From the NCBI GenBank assembly GCA_937874185.1, contig CALNAK010000020.1:124001-188000 (forward strand): a stretch of 64,000 nt of DNA, read 5' to 3'. Below the pieces are notes generated by a model. The model was not told the DNA's origin. It made no database searches and saw nothing but the letters and a program-made list of their open reading frames with translations. Within the stretch, counting starts at the first letter, position 1, and each line of letters begins with the position of its first letter. The translations under genes and the position numbers were made by a program. This DNA is from an uncultured Lactobacillus sp. GTDB taxonomy: Bacteria; Bacillota; Bacilli; Lactobacillales; Lactobacillaceae. Positions 52,416 to 61,341 of this stretch are shown here, one piece after another.

Positions 52416-53141
52416 ATGTCGGATATTTCTCAAGATATTATTTCCAATAGCGGAATTATAATCAATCAAGATAAGAAACTCTATTCATTCAACTTAGATA
52501 CTATTTTACTCTATAATTTTGCGAAACCGGTAAAAAAGGGTAAAGTGGTTGATCTGTGTGCTGGAAATGGTGCAATCGGATTATCATTATCAGCAAAAAC
52601 ACACGCTGACATCTATTTAGTAGAAATTCAGAAAGCCTTGGCTGATCTAGCTCAAAAGAGTATTTCGGATAATAATATCGGTAAACAAGTCCATTTAGTA
52701 AATGACGACCTGCTGAATGTGCAAAAATACATTATGCATGACTCGGTAGATACGATTGTTTGTAATCCACCATATTTCAAAGTTACCGATAAAACTGCTA
52801 TTAAGGATAATCCTGTTTTAGCTATTGCTCGTCATGAATTAAAAGCAAATTTGCAGGATGTTTTGATAACTATCAAGATTCTTTTAAAGGAAAACTCACA
52901 TGCCTATTTAGTTTACCGACCAGAACGATTGTCTGAATTGTTGAGTATTATGTCTCAGCAAAAACTACAACCAAAGAGAATGCGGTTTGTTAGATCTACA
53001 AAAACTAAGGATGCAAACCTGGTATTAATAGATATAATTAAAACAGTTAAGGAAGCTTCATTAAAAGTAGAACCTGATTTGGTTATCTACGATGATGATC
53101 AAAAGTTAAGTAAAGAGGCGAATTCAATAATCAATGGATGA
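52416..53141 (+). CDS. tRNA1(Val) (adenine-N6)-methyltransferase-like protein
   Basis: The 241-aa protein is a Rossmann MTase with motif I VVDLCAGNGAIGLSLSAK, acidic motif II YLVEIQ and the N6-adenine signature NPPYF near residue 122. TrmN6/YabB-type enzymes modify A37 of tRNA1(Val) in E. coli. In Firmicutes yabB is paired with the GIY-YIG gene yazA, as here (8-bp overlap). The substrate is inferred from family and context. Confidence 0.88.
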   Translation: MSDISQDIISNSGIIINQDKKLYSFNLDTILLYNFAKPVKKGKVVDLCAGNGAIGLSLSAKTHADIYLVEIQKALADLAQKSISDNNIGKQVHLVNDDLLNVQKYIMHDSVDTIVCNPPYFKVTDKTAIKDNPVLAIARHELKANLQDVLITIKILLKENSHAYLVYRPERLSELLSIMSQQKLQPKRMRFVRSTKTKDANLVLIDIIKTVKEASLKVEPDLVIYDDDQKLSKEANSIING

Positions 53142-53415
53142 TAGTAAATATTTCGTCTATATGCTTTTGTGTAACGATAAAACTTTTTACACAGGAACTA
53201 GTAATAATGTAGAAAAAAGAGTTGCAACGCACAATTCCGGTAAGGGAGCTAAGTATACAAAAGTTAGACGTCCGGTAAAATTAATGTATACTGAGGAACT
53301 TGAAAATAAGTCTGAAGCATTAAAGCGAGAAATAGCAATTAAAAAATTAACTCGAAAGCAAAAAGAACAATTATTGGAAAGTAATGGAATAAATTGGAAT
53401 GACTACTTGAATTAG
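53134..53415 (+). CDS. GIY-YIG nuclease-domain protein (YazA type)
   Basis: The 93-aa single-domain protein has FVYMLLCNDKTFYTGTSNNV (Y-x-x-L, Y-T-G in place of Y-I-G), VEKRVATHNSGKGAKYTKVR with the conserved Arg and His-Asn-x-G-K-G-A, and the Glu in ELENKSEALKREIAIKKL. This is the UPF0213/YazA family, whose cellular substrate is not established. It overlaps the methyltransferase gene and its 3' end contains the -35 of the rpsB promoter. Confidence 0.92.
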   Translation: MDDSKYFVYMLLCNDKTFYTGTSNNVEKRVATHNSGKGAKYTKVRRPVKLMYTEELENKSEALKREIAIKKLTRKQKEQLLESNGINWNDYLN

Positions 53416-53435
53416 CCATGATTATACTCTATAAT
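53407..53435 (+). promoter_or_regulatory. rpsB promoter
   Basis: TTGAAT (53407-53412) and a perfect TATAAT (53430-53435) are spaced 17 nt. The -35 lies in the last codons of the GIY-YIG gene. The transcript would carry a leader of about 100 nt. Confidence 0.75.
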
Positions 53436-53457
53436 ATTTGTTTGTATTGAATACACA

Positions 53458-53515
53458 CACTTAACGATTTAGTTGTTGGTGCACGAAAGTGTTTCAACTA
53501 GACATGACTTAAGTG
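53458..53515 (+). ncRNA. Structured 5' leader of rpsB (candidate S2 autoregulatory element)
   Basis: CACTTAA (53458-53464) pairs with TTAAGTG (53509-53515) as an outer stem. Inside, TAGTTG (53470-53475) pairs with CAACTA (53495-53500), capped by GCAC-GAAA-GTGT (53481-53492), a GNRA tetraloop. Sequence shows the fold directly; a role in S2 feedback is inference. Confidence 0.55.
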
Positions 53516-53541
53516 GAGGTAAAAACCAGGAGGATTTATTT

Positions 53542-54342
53542 ATGTCAGTTATTTCTATGAAACAATTGCTAGAAGCCGGTGTACATTTCGGTCACCAAAC
53601 AAGAAGATGGAACCCTAAGATGAAGCCATTTATCTTTACACAAAGAAATGGTATCTACATCATTGATTTACAAAAAACTGTTCGCATGATCGACGATGCT
53701 TACAACTTCATGAAGGCTGTTGCCGGTGATGATGGTATTTTCTTATTCGTCGGTACTAAGAAACAAGCTCAAGATGCTATTGCTGAAGAAGCAACACGTG
53801 CTGGTCAATATTACGTTAACCACCGTTGGTTAGGTGGTACTTTGACTAACTGGAACACAATCCAAACACGTATCAAGAGATTAAAAGAAATCAAAGCTAT
53901 GTCAACTGACGGTACTTTCGAACGTCTACCTAAGAAAGAAGTTGCTTTACTTACAAAGCAACAAGCTAAGTTAGAAAAATTCCTTGGTGGTATCGAAGAT
54001 ATGCCAAGAATTCCTGATGTTATGTTCATTGTTGATCCTCACAAGGAAAACATTGCTGTTAACGAAGCTAAGAAACTTAACATTCCTATCGTAGCTATGG
54101 TTGATACAAATACAGATCCAGATCCTATCGATGTTATCATTCCTTCAAATGATGATGCTATTCGTGCCGTAAGATTGATTACTGCTAAGATGGCTGACGC
54201 TATTGTTGAAGGTAAACAAGGTGAAGAAGCTGTTACAGATGCAGACTTTGCTGACAAGAAAGATGATAACAAGGATGCTGCTGATAGCAAGTCTATCGAA
54301 GATCTTGCAGAATCAAAGAACACTAAAGAAGATAACAAATAA
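53542..54342 (+). CDS. rpsB: 30S ribosomal protein S2
   Basis: S2 (266 aa) reads MSVISMKQLLEAGVHFGHQT, RRWNPKMKPFIFTQRNGIYI, VNHRWLGGTLTNWNTI and DTNTDPDPIDVIIPSNDDA. The long acidic, lysine-containing C-terminal tail (about residues 230-266) is common in lactobacilli. ATG 53542 with AGGAGG nine nt upstream is chosen over in-frame codons in the leader. Confidence 0.98.
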   Translation: MSVISMKQLLEAGVHFGHQTRRWNPKMKPFIFTQRNGIYIIDLQKTVRMIDDAYNFMKAVAGDDGIFLFVGTKKQAQDAIAEEATRAGQYYVNHRWLGGTLTNWNTIQTRIKRLKEIKAMSTDGTFERLPKKEVALLTKQQAKLEKFLGGIEDMPRIPDVMFIVDPHKENIAVNEAKKLNIPIVAMVDTNTDPDPIDVIIPSNDDAIRAVRLITAKMADAIVEGKQGEEAVTDADFADKKDDNKDAADSKSIEDLAESKNTKEDNK

Positions 54343-54357
54343 TAAAATAATATCCGT

Positions 54358-54391
54358 AAAATAGAGCCATCTGTGTAAGATGGCTTTATTT
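54358..54391 (+). terminator. Terminator/attenuator between rpsB and tsf
   Basis: AAATAGAGCCATCT pairs with AGATGGCTTTATTT (one G-T wobble) under a 6-nt loop. The T run is broken (TTTATTTAT), so it is likely to lower tsf relative to rpsB and not to isolate it. Confidence 0.7.
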
Positions 54392-54412
54392 ATACGACTG
54401 GAGGATTTACGA

Positions 54413-55288
54413 ATGGCTAAAATTACTGCTGCTCAAGTTAAAGAATTACGTGATAGAACAAGTGTTGGTATGATGGATGCTAAAAAAGCATTGGTCGCTG
54501 CTGACGGTGATATGGAAAAAGCTATCGACGGACTTCGTGAAAAAGGTATTGCTAAAGCCGCTAAGAAGAGTGGAAACATTGCTGCTGAAGGTTTAACACA
54601 TATCGAAATTTCTGGTAACAAAGCTGCTATCATCGAAGTTAACTCAGAAACTGATTTTGTTTCATCAAACGACAAGTTTATCAACCTTGTAAATGGTATT
54701 GCTAAGGCTATCGTTGAAAACGAACCTAAGACAATGGACGAAGCTTTGGCTTTGAAACTTGACGACGGAACAATTGATGATGCTATCACAGGCTTAACAG
54801 CTGTTATCGGTGAAAAAATCAGTTTGAGACGTTTCAAGGTTCTTGATAAGACAGATGCACAAGTATTCGGTTCATACTTACATAATGGTGGTTTGATCGG
54901 TGCTATTGTTACTCTTGACGGTTCTGATGAAGAAGCTGCTAAAGATGTTGCAATGCACGTTGCCGCTATCAATCCTGAATACATGACTCGTGCTGATGTT
55001 CCTGCTGATGTTCTTGCTAAACAACAAGAAATCTTCACTGAAGAAACAAAAGCTGAAGGTAAACCTGAAAAGATTATCCCAAGAATCGTTGAAGGCCGTG
55101 TAAACAAGTACTTGTCAGAAATTAGTTTGGCTGATCAAGAGTTTGTTAAGGATTCAGATATGACTGTTCAACAATTCGTTGAATCAAAGAACAGTAAACT
55201 AGTTTCATTCGTCCGCTTTGAAGTTGGCGAAGGAATCGAAAAGAAACAAGAAGACTTTGCTGCTGAAGTTAAGAGTCAAATCAAGTAA
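54413..55288 (+). CDS. tsf: Translation elongation factor Ts
   Basis: EF-Ts (291 aa) exchanges GDP for GTP on EF-Tu. The UBA-like N-terminus reads AAQVKELRDRTSVGMMDAKK; the Tu-contact motif is VNSETDFVSSNDKF; C-terminal segments YLHNGGLIGAIV and VGEGIEKKQEDFAAEV follow. ATG 54413 has GGAGG upstream; earlier in-frame codons lie in the attenuator. Confidence 0.98.
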   Translation: MAKITAAQVKELRDRTSVGMMDAKKALVAADGDMEKAIDGLREKGIAKAAKKSGNIAAEGLTHIEISGNKAAIIEVNSETDFVSSNDKFINLVNGIAKAIVENEPKTMDEALALKLDDGTIDDAITGLTAVIGEKISLRRFKVLDKTDAQVFGSYLHNGGLIGAIVTLDGSDEEAAKDVAMHVAAINPEYMTRADVPADVLAKQQEIFTEETKAEGKPEKIIPRIVEGRVNKYLSEISLADQEFVKDSDMTVQQFVESKNSKLVSFVRFEVGEGIEKKQEDFAAEVKSQIK

Positions 55289-55306
55289 TAAATTACAATT
55301 TTTGAG

Positions 55307-55347
55307 TAAGGTCGCTTAATTCATTATGAATTAAACGACCTTTTCTT
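55307..55347 (+). terminator. Terminator after tsf
   Basis: AAGGTCG-c-TTAATTC pairs with GAATTAA-a-CGACCTT around an ATTAT loop, then TTTTCTT. Confidence 0.88.
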
Positions 55348-55456
55348 GTATTTAGGGTTGTATACTCGCGTTTTTTATTTAAAAATAGTCATTAGATAAA
55401 TTTAGACTTATCGAATATGTTAAAATATTTAGTAGCAAAATTAAAGGAGAGTACTT

Positions 55457-56191
55457 ATGCCTGATATCAAGTATAAAAGAGTAATATTAAAAGTTTCCGG
55501 AGAAGCTTTAGCCGGAGAAAAAGGATTCGGTATTAATCCACCAGTTATTAAAAAAATAGCTGAACAAATTAAGAGTGTTCACGACTTGGGTGTTCAAGTA
55601 GCCATCGTTTGTGGTGGTGGTAACATCTGGCGTGGAGAAACTGGCGCTGAAATGGGAATGGACCGTGCCCAAGCTGATTACATGGGTATGATGGCAACTG
55701 TTATGAACGGTCTTGCCCTACAAGATGGCCTAGAACATATTGGCGTTCCTACACGTGTACAAACATCAATCGAGATGCGCCAAGTTGCTGAACCATATAT
55801 TAGAAGAAAGGCTATCAGACACCTAGAAAAGGGCCGTGTAGTTATTTTCGCTGGTGGTACTGGTAATCCTTACTTCTCAACTGATACAACTTCTGTACTT
55901 CGTGCAGCTGAAATTGAAGCCAATGTTATTTTGATGGCTAAAAACAATGTTGATGGTGTATACTCAGCAGACCCTAACAAGGATCCTAATGCTAAGAAGT
56001 ATGCAGAATTGACACAACTTGATATTATTAATAAGAACTTAGGTGTTATGGATACAACTGCATCATCATTATCAATGGATAACAACATTCCATTGATCGT
56101 ATTCAACTTGAATAAACCTGAGAACATCAAAAAGGTTGTCCAAGGTGAAAATATTGGAACAATTATAAAGGGTGGTAAAGATGACAAATAA
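55457..56191 (+). CDS. pyrH: UMP kinase
   Basis: PyrH (244 aa) phosphorylates UMP and is a hexameric amino-acid-kinase-fold enzyme. Seen: KYKRVILKVSGEALAGEKGF, CGGGNIWRGE, MDRAQADYMGMMATVMNGLA (two parts), and the FAGGTGNPYFSTDTTSVLRA UMP/phosphate loop. AGGAGAG precedes the ATG. The promoter must lie in 55348-55450; TAAAAT at 55421 lacks a convincing -35. It overlaps frr by 11 bp. Confidence 0.97.
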   Translation: MPDIKYKRVILKVSGEALAGEKGFGINPPVIKKIAEQIKSVHDLGVQVAIVCGGGNIWRGETGAEMGMDRAQADYMGMMATVMNGLALQDGLEHIGVPTRVQTSIEMRQVAEPYIRRKAIRHLEKGRVVIFAGGTGNPYFSTDTTSVLRAAEIEANVILMAKNNVDGVYSADPNKDPNAKKYAELTQLDIINKNLGVMDTTASSLSMDNNIPLIVFNLNKPENIKKVVQGENIGTIIKGGKDDK

Positions 56192-56738
56192 AGCTGTTTC
56201 TAAAGCAAAAGAAAATATGACTAAATCTGTTGATGTATTGAGAAAAGATTTAGCTAACATTCGTGCTGGTAAAGCTAATGCATCAATTTTGAGCGGAGTT
56301 AAAGTTGTTTACTATGGTAGTGAGGTTCCATTGAACCAAGTTGCTTCAATCAACATTCCTGAAGCTCGTGTTCTTTTGATCACACCTTATGACAAATCAG
56401 CCCTAGATGACATCGAACATGCTATTAATTCATCAGATCTTGGATTGAACCCTGCTAACGATGGTAAGGTTATCCGTTTGGTTATCCCACAACTAACTGG
56501 TGAACGTAGAAAAGAGATTGCTAAGCAAGTTGGTAAAGAGGCCGAAGGTGGCCGTATCGCCGTTAGAAACGTTCGTCGTGACGCTATGGACGATTTGAAG
56601 AAGCAATTGAAGGTTAGTGATATCACAGAAGATCAATTCCATGATATTGAAGACGATGTTCAAAAAGTAACTGACGAAGCCATTAAGGGTATTGATGACC
56701 TTGCTAAGGCAAAAGAGAAAGAAATTACTGAAGGATAA
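56181..56738 (+). CDS. frr: Ribosome recycling factor
   Basis: RRF (185 aa) splits post-termination ribosomes with EF-G. It has LRKDLANIRAGKANASIL, the VASINIPEARVLLITPYDKS domain II and the C-terminal RRDAMDDLKKQLK helix. ATG 56181, preceded by GGGTGG, starts inside the end of pyrH; three codons further upstream belong to the pyrH frame region and lack a site. Confidence 0.97.
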   Translation: MTNKAVSKAKENMTKSVDVLRKDLANIRAGKANASILSGVKVVYYGSEVPLNQVASINIPEARVLLITPYDKSALDDIEHAINSSDLGLNPANDGKVIRLVIPQLTGERRKEIAKQVGKEAEGGRIAVRNVRRDAMDDLKKQLKVSDITEDQFHDIEDDVQKVTDEAIKGIDDLAKAKEKEITEG

Positions 56739-56744
56739 TTCTCT

Positions 56745-57488
56745 ATGACAGAAGATACAAAAAGACAATTAGATTCTGAAATATCTGTTCCTAAACATAT
56801 TGCAATCATTATGGATGGAAATGGTAGATGGGCTAAAAAAAGAGGCCTACCTAGAATTGCTGGACATAAAGAGGGCATGAATAATGTTAAAACAATTGCT
56901 ACTGAAGCAAGTCATTTGGGTGTCAAAGCACTTAGCCTATATGCTTTTTCTACTGAAAATTGGAGTAGACCTAGCAAGGAAGTTAATTTTTTGATGGCTT
57001 TGCCAGTTGATTTCTTTGGAACATTTATGCCAGATTTGATTAAAGAGAATATTCAAGTGTTAGTGACCGGATTTACCGATCATTTACCTGACAAAACCAG
57101 AAAAGTAGTTTTAAAGGCGGTTGAGGATACCAAAGATAATACTGGTATGATCCTCAATTTTGCTTTTAATTATGGTGGACGTGCTGAAATAGTTCATGCT
57201 GCCAAAAATTTAGCTATTGAAGCGGCAAATGGTTCAATCGACCCAGAAAAAATTGATGATTCAATGTTTGCCGGTCAATTACTAACTAATCAATTGGGAG
57301 ATTTAGCTGATCCAGATCTTTTGATTAGAACAAGTGGAGAAGAACGTATCTCTAACTTTATGCTTTGGCAATTGGCATATTCAGAAATGATTTTTGATGA
57401 TACTTATTGGCCAGATTATTCAGTAGATAACTTGATTGAGGATATTAAAGAATTCGACAGAAGAGATCGCCGTTTTGGATCTGTTTAG
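56745..57488 (+). CDS. uppS: Undecaprenyl diphosphate synthase (isoprenyl transferase)
   Basis: UppS (247 aa), a cis-prenyltransferase, adds eight IPP units to FPP to give the C55 lipid carrier for cell-wall synthesis. Active-site block HIAIIMDGNGRWAKKRGLPR with the catalytic Asp; then GHKEGMNNV, LYAFSTENWSRP, DLLIRTSGEERISNFMLWQL and Y-S-E. It is the pathway partner of IspA at 4270. Confidence 0.97.
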   Translation: MTEDTKRQLDSEISVPKHIAIIMDGNGRWAKKRGLPRIAGHKEGMNNVKTIATEASHLGVKALSLYAFSTENWSRPSKEVNFLMALPVDFFGTFMPDLIKENIQVLVTGFTDHLPDKTRKVVLKAVEDTKDNTGMILNFAFNYGGRAEIVHAAKNLAIEAANGSIDPEKIDDSMFAGQLLTNQLGDLADPDLLIRTSGEERISNFMLWQLAYSEMIFDDTYWPDYSVDNLIEDIKEFDRRDRRFGSV

Positions 57489-57503
57489 GTTGGGGGAAAT
57501 TTT

Positions 57504-58298
57504 ATGAAACAACGTGTAATTACCGCCGTTATTGCATTAGCAATTTTTATTCCCATATTGCTTGCAGGTGGAGTTTGGTTAGAAGTTGCTGCAGCAGCAT
57601 TAGCAGTGGTTGGTATTTTTGAAGTTTACATAATGCGTAAGAGAATTATTGTCTCATTCGATTTTGTGATAACTGTCTTGGGAACGTTGGCCTTAGTTGT
57701 GCCAAATGGTTTCTATCGAGGATGGTTTCCAAAGAGTTTCTCACGCTTAGATTTATTTTATGTTTTTTCGATTATCCTATTGATTATTACAGTTCTTTCA
57801 AAGAACAAATTTCAATATGAAGATGCTGCAGTTTCAGTAGTTTCAATGTTATACATTGGTACTGGATTCCACTATTTAGCAGCTGTTAGAAATTCAGCTC
57901 CAGGATTAGGCCTATTGATCTATGCTCTAATCGTTGTTTGGTCAACAGATATTTTTGCCTATACTTTTGGTAGAAAAATTGGTAAGCATAAGTTATGGCC
58001 AGCTATTAGTCCTAATAAGACTTGGGAAGGTACAATTGCCGGTATCGTCTGTGCGTTGATTTTCTCTGGTATTTATATGTATTTCGTTCCACAAGAATAT
58101 TCAATTGGAACTATGTTGATAATTGCTTTCTTCCTATCAATTATGGGACAAATGGGTGATTTAATAGAATCAGCTTATAAGAGATTTTATAAAGTTAAGG
58201 ATTCAGGAAATATCTTGCCAGGACATGGTGGTATTTTAGATAGATTTGATAGTATGTTAATCGTATTACCATTGCTACACATATTCGGTTTAGTCTAA
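57504..58298 (+). CDS. cdsA: Phosphatidate cytidylyltransferase
   Basis: CdsA (264 aa) makes CDP-diacylglycerol from phosphatidate and CTP. It is a polytopic membrane protein with about seven hydrophobic helices. The C-terminal signature region is clear: WSTDIFAYTFGRKIGKHKLW, SPNKTWEG, and GDLIESAYKRFYKVKDSGNI followed by LPGHGGILDRFDSML. It stands between uppS and rseP, the canonical order. Confidence 0.97.
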   Translation: MKQRVITAVIALAIFIPILLAGGVWLEVAAAALAVVGIFEVYIMRKRIIVSFDFVITVLGTLALVVPNGFYRGWFPKSFSRLDLFYVFSIILLIITVLSKNKFQYEDAAVSVVSMLYIGTGFHYLAAVRNSAPGLGLLIYALIVVWSTDIFAYTFGRKIGKHKLWPAISPNKTWEGTIAGIVCALIFSGIYMYFVPQEYSIGTMLIIAFFLSIMGQMGDLIESAYKRFYKVKDSGNILPGHGGILDRFDSMLIVLPLLHIFGLV

Positions 58299-58317
58299 GA
58301 ATTCGTGGAGGTTTAAA

Positions 58318-59580
58318 ATGACCGCGATAATAACATTTATAATCGTTTTCGGAATATTAGTTGTTGTCCATGAGTTTGGACACTACTATGCGGCAAAGAA
58401 ATCAGGAATATTAGTTCGTGAGTTCTCTGTTGGTATGGGTCCTAAAATAGTGGCCTATCGCAAAAATCATACAACTTACACTTTAAGGCTTTTGCCACTA
58501 GGTGGTTATGTTCGAATGGCCGGTGCTCAAGAAGATGATTCTGACATTCAACCAGGAACGATGGCATCTTTAGTTTTAAATGATCAAGATAAAGTAACAA
58601 AAATAATTACTTCTAGTAAAGTTTACGATGCAAATGCGGTACCAGTTCAAATCTCCAAGTCTGATCTTGTTGATGATTTAATTATTGAAGGATTTGAAAA
58701 TGGTGATGAAACTGTCACTAAAAAATACTCGGTTGATCATGATGCAACTATTGTTGAAGAAGATGGAACTGAAGTTCAAATTGCTCCAAGAGATGTTCAA
58801 TTACAATCAGTTTCAGTTTGGAAACGAATGATCACTAATTTTGCTGGACCATTCAATAACTTTGTATTGGCTATTTTAGCTGCTATTTTGGCAGCCTTTA
58901 TGATGAATGGTGTTGCTACTAATCAATTGGGTCAAATTCAAAAGAATTCAGTTGCTCAAGAAGCTGGATTGAAAGTTAATGACACGATTTTGAGTGTTAA
59001 TGGTAAAAATACAGGTTCATGGACTGCTTTATCAGATGCTATTCAAAGCAATCCTGGTAAGAAAACAACCTTAAAAGTTGAATCGGGTAAGACAGTCAAA
59101 AGTATCAAATTGACACCTAAGACTGTTAAATCTGGTGGTCAAAGCTATGGATTAATTGGTGTTATACCAAAGACTGATTCTAGTCCTATGGCTAAAATTA
59201 AATATGGATTTACTTATAGTTGGGGTACTACCGTAATGATTTTTCATGCATTAGGAAAAATGGTTTCTGGTGGTTTTAATATTAATCAATTATCCGGTCC
59301 AGTGGGAATCTATTCAATGACTTCCAAGGTTGCTTCACAGGGATTAATTAATATTATTTTGTTCACATCAATGTTATCGATGAATTTGGGAATCGTTAAC
59401 TTGATTCCAATTCCAGCACTTGACGGTGGAAAAATTCTTTTAAACATCGTCGAAGCAATTCGTAGAAAACCAATACCAGAACAGTACGAGAATGTTATTA
59501 CATTAATCGGTGTTGGTATTTTGGTCCTACTAATGGTTGCTGTTACTTGGAACGATATCCAACGGTTTTTCATAAAATAG
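58318..59580 (+). CDS. rseP: Membrane site-2 zinc metalloprotease RseP
   Basis: RseP (420 aa) performs intramembrane cleavage of anti-sigma factors, signal peptides or pheromones. The zinc motif HEFGH is at residues 18-22 in the first TM helix. A PDZ domain lies at about 205-285 (VAQEAGLKVNDTILSVNGK). The third ligand is in IPIPALDGGKILLN near 365-378. Further TM helices occur at about 178-200, 340-360 and 395-415. Confidence 0.96.
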   Translation: MTAIITFIIVFGILVVVHEFGHYYAAKKSGILVREFSVGMGPKIVAYRKNHTTYTLRLLPLGGYVRMAGAQEDDSDIQPGTMASLVLNDQDKVTKIITSSKVYDANAVPVQISKSDLVDDLIIEGFENGDETVTKKYSVDHDATIVEEDGTEVQIAPRDVQLQSVSVWKRMITNFAGPFNNFVLAILAAILAAFMMNGVATNQLGQIQKNSVAQEAGLKVNDTILSVNGKNTGSWTALSDAIQSNPGKKTTLKVESGKTVKSIKLTPKTVKSGGQSYGLIGVIPKTDSSPMAKIKYGFTYSWGTTVMIFHALGKMVSGGFNINQLSGPVGIYSMTSKVASQGLINIILFTSMLSMNLGIVNLIPIPALDGGKILLNIVEAIRRKPIPEQYENVITLIGVGILVLLMVAVTWNDIQRFFIK

Positions 59581-59593
59581 GGGGATACAAGAC

Positions 59594-61300
59594 TTGAAAC
59601 AATCAAAATTATATATTCCAACATTAAAACAAACTCCTTCAGATGCTGAAGCAGTTAGTCATCAATTAATGTTGAGAGCGGGCTACATTAGACAAGTGTC
59701 TGCTGGTGTTTATGCATACTTACCACTAGCTTGGTCTGTAATTAAGAGAATTGAGAATATTGTTCGTAAAGAAATGGAAAAAATTGATGCTGCAGAAATG
59801 CGCATGCCAGCAATTTTACCAGCTGATCTTTGGAAGGAAAGTGGTCGTTACGAAACTTATGGTGACAACCTTTTCAAGTTTAAGGATCGTCATGAACGTG
59901 ACTTTATTTTAGGACCAACACATGAGGAAACATTTACTAGTGTAGTTAAAGAAAGTTTGAACAGTTACAAGAAGTTACCTCTTGTTTTATATCAAATGCA
60001 AATGAAGTATCGTGATGAGGATCGTCCCCGTAATGGTTTACTTCGTGGTCGTGAGTTCATTATGAAAGATGCTTATTCATTTACTGCTAACAAAGAGCAA
60101 TTGGATGTTGTTTTCAATCAAATGGAACAGGCTTATCGTAATATTTTTGATATCTGTGGCTTGAATTATCGTGCAATTATCGGTGATGCTGGTGCCATGG
60201 GTGGAACTGATTCAAAGGAATTTTCAGCAATCGCCTCAATCGGTGAAGATACTATTGCTTATTCTGATGATAGTGATTACTCTGCTAACCTAGAAATGGC
60301 TGCAAGTAAAATGACTGAGAATCCTAAGGAAGATCCTAAGGATGTTGAAGAAGTAGATACACCAAATGTACACACAATCGCTGCATTGGCAGAACTATTA
60401 AAAGTTGATGCTGCTAGAATCATGAAGGCAGTTGCCTACATGGCTGATGATGAACCAGTTATGGTTATGATTCGTGGAGATTATGACGTTAATGATGTTA
60501 AACTTAAAAACTATTTAGGTGCTGATTTCTTACGTGAAGCTACAGCTGATGAAGTTGCAAATGTTTTCCACAGTGTTCCCGGATTTATTGGCCCTAAGGG
60601 CATTGATGAAAAAGTTAAGGTTCTATATGACAGTTCATTAGTTGGTTTGACTAACTTCGTTGTTGGTCCAAACAAAGCAGATCGTCACTTTATCAATGCT
60701 AATTTCAGCGATATTACTGAAGAGATGCCTGAATTTAGAGATTTCCGTGTTATCAAAGAGGGTGAAACATCACCTGATGGTCACGGTAATATTAAATTTA
60801 CACGTGGTATTGAAATTGGACATATCTTTAAGTTAGGTACTAAGTTCTCTAAGGCCTTGGGTGCTAACTTCCTAGATGAAAATGGTAAATCTAATCCATT
60901 GATCATGGGTAGTTATGGTATCGGTATCTCAAGACTATTGACAGCAATTATTGAACAACACAGTGATGAAAATGGTATTATTTGGCCAGAGAGTTTGGCT
61001 CCATATCAAGTTCATGTTGTGCCAATTAAATATAATGATGACGTTCAAGGTAAGTTAAGTGACGAAATTGTTGAATTGCTTCAAAATGAAGGCTATGATG
61101 TCTTACTTGATGATAGAAAAGAACGCCCTGGTGTTAAGTTTGCTGATTCAGATTTGATTGGTCTTCCAATTAGAATCACTGTTGGTAAAAAAGCAGCGGA
61201 TAATATTGTTGAACTTAAGATTAGAAGTACTGGTGAGACAATCGAAGTAAGTAAAGATGAATTAGTAAATTCAGTAAAAATATTGCTTAAGAATCAATAA
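59594..61300 (+). CDS. proS: Prolyl-tRNA synthetase
   Basis: ProS (568 aa, bacterial type) charges tRNA-Pro. Class II core: motif 1 SAGVYAYLPLAWSVIKRIEN, motif 2 YRDEDRPRNGLLRGREFIMK, motif 3 GSYGIGISRLLTAI. An INS editing domain (about 225-400), with the ybaK-like LLKVDAARIMKAVAYM, removes mischarged Ala. The anticodon-binding domain begins about 465. The start is TTG 59594 with GGGGGA upstream. Confidence 0.97.
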   Translation: MKQSKLYIPTLKQTPSDAEAVSHQLMLRAGYIRQVSAGVYAYLPLAWSVIKRIENIVRKEMEKIDAAEMRMPAILPADLWKESGRYETYGDNLFKFKDRHERDFILGPTHEETFTSVVKESLNSYKKLPLVLYQMQMKYRDEDRPRNGLLRGREFIMKDAYSFTANKEQLDVVFNQMEQAYRNIFDICGLNYRAIIGDAGAMGGTDSKEFSAIASIGEDTIAYSDDSDYSANLEMAASKMTENPKEDPKDVEEVDTPNVHTIAALAELLKVDAARIMKAVAYMADDEPVMVMIRGDYDVNDVKLKNYLGADFLREATADEVANVFHSVPGFIGPKGIDEKVKVLYDSSLVGLTNFVVGPNKADRHFINANFSDITEEMPEFRDFRVIKEGETSPDGHGNIKFTRGIEIGHIFKLGTKFSKALGANFLDENGKSNPLIMGSYGIGISRLLTAIIEQHSDENGIIWPESLAPYQVHVVPIKYNDDVQGKLSDEIVELLQNEGYDVLLDDRKERPGVKFADSDLIGLPIRITVGKKAADNIVELKIRSTGETIEVSKDELVNSVKILLKNQ

Positions 61301-61304
61301 AAAT

Positions 61305-61323
61305 GAGGCTTAGGCCTTTTTTT
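61305..61323 (+). terminator. Short hairpin between proS and polC
   Basis: GAGGC pairs with GCCTT (one G-T) under a 4-nt loop, followed by seven T. The stem is only 5 bp, so readthrough into polC, 18 nt further on, is likely. Confidence 0.5.
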
Positions 61324-61341
61324 ATTTGTGAAAGGTAGAAT

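Noticed and set aside
54433..55107. A 224-codon antisense frame opposite tsf
   Set aside because: It mirrors the codon bias of the highly expressed tsf gene, has a low-complexity Ser/Ala/Ile composition, and lacks a ribosome site or promoter.
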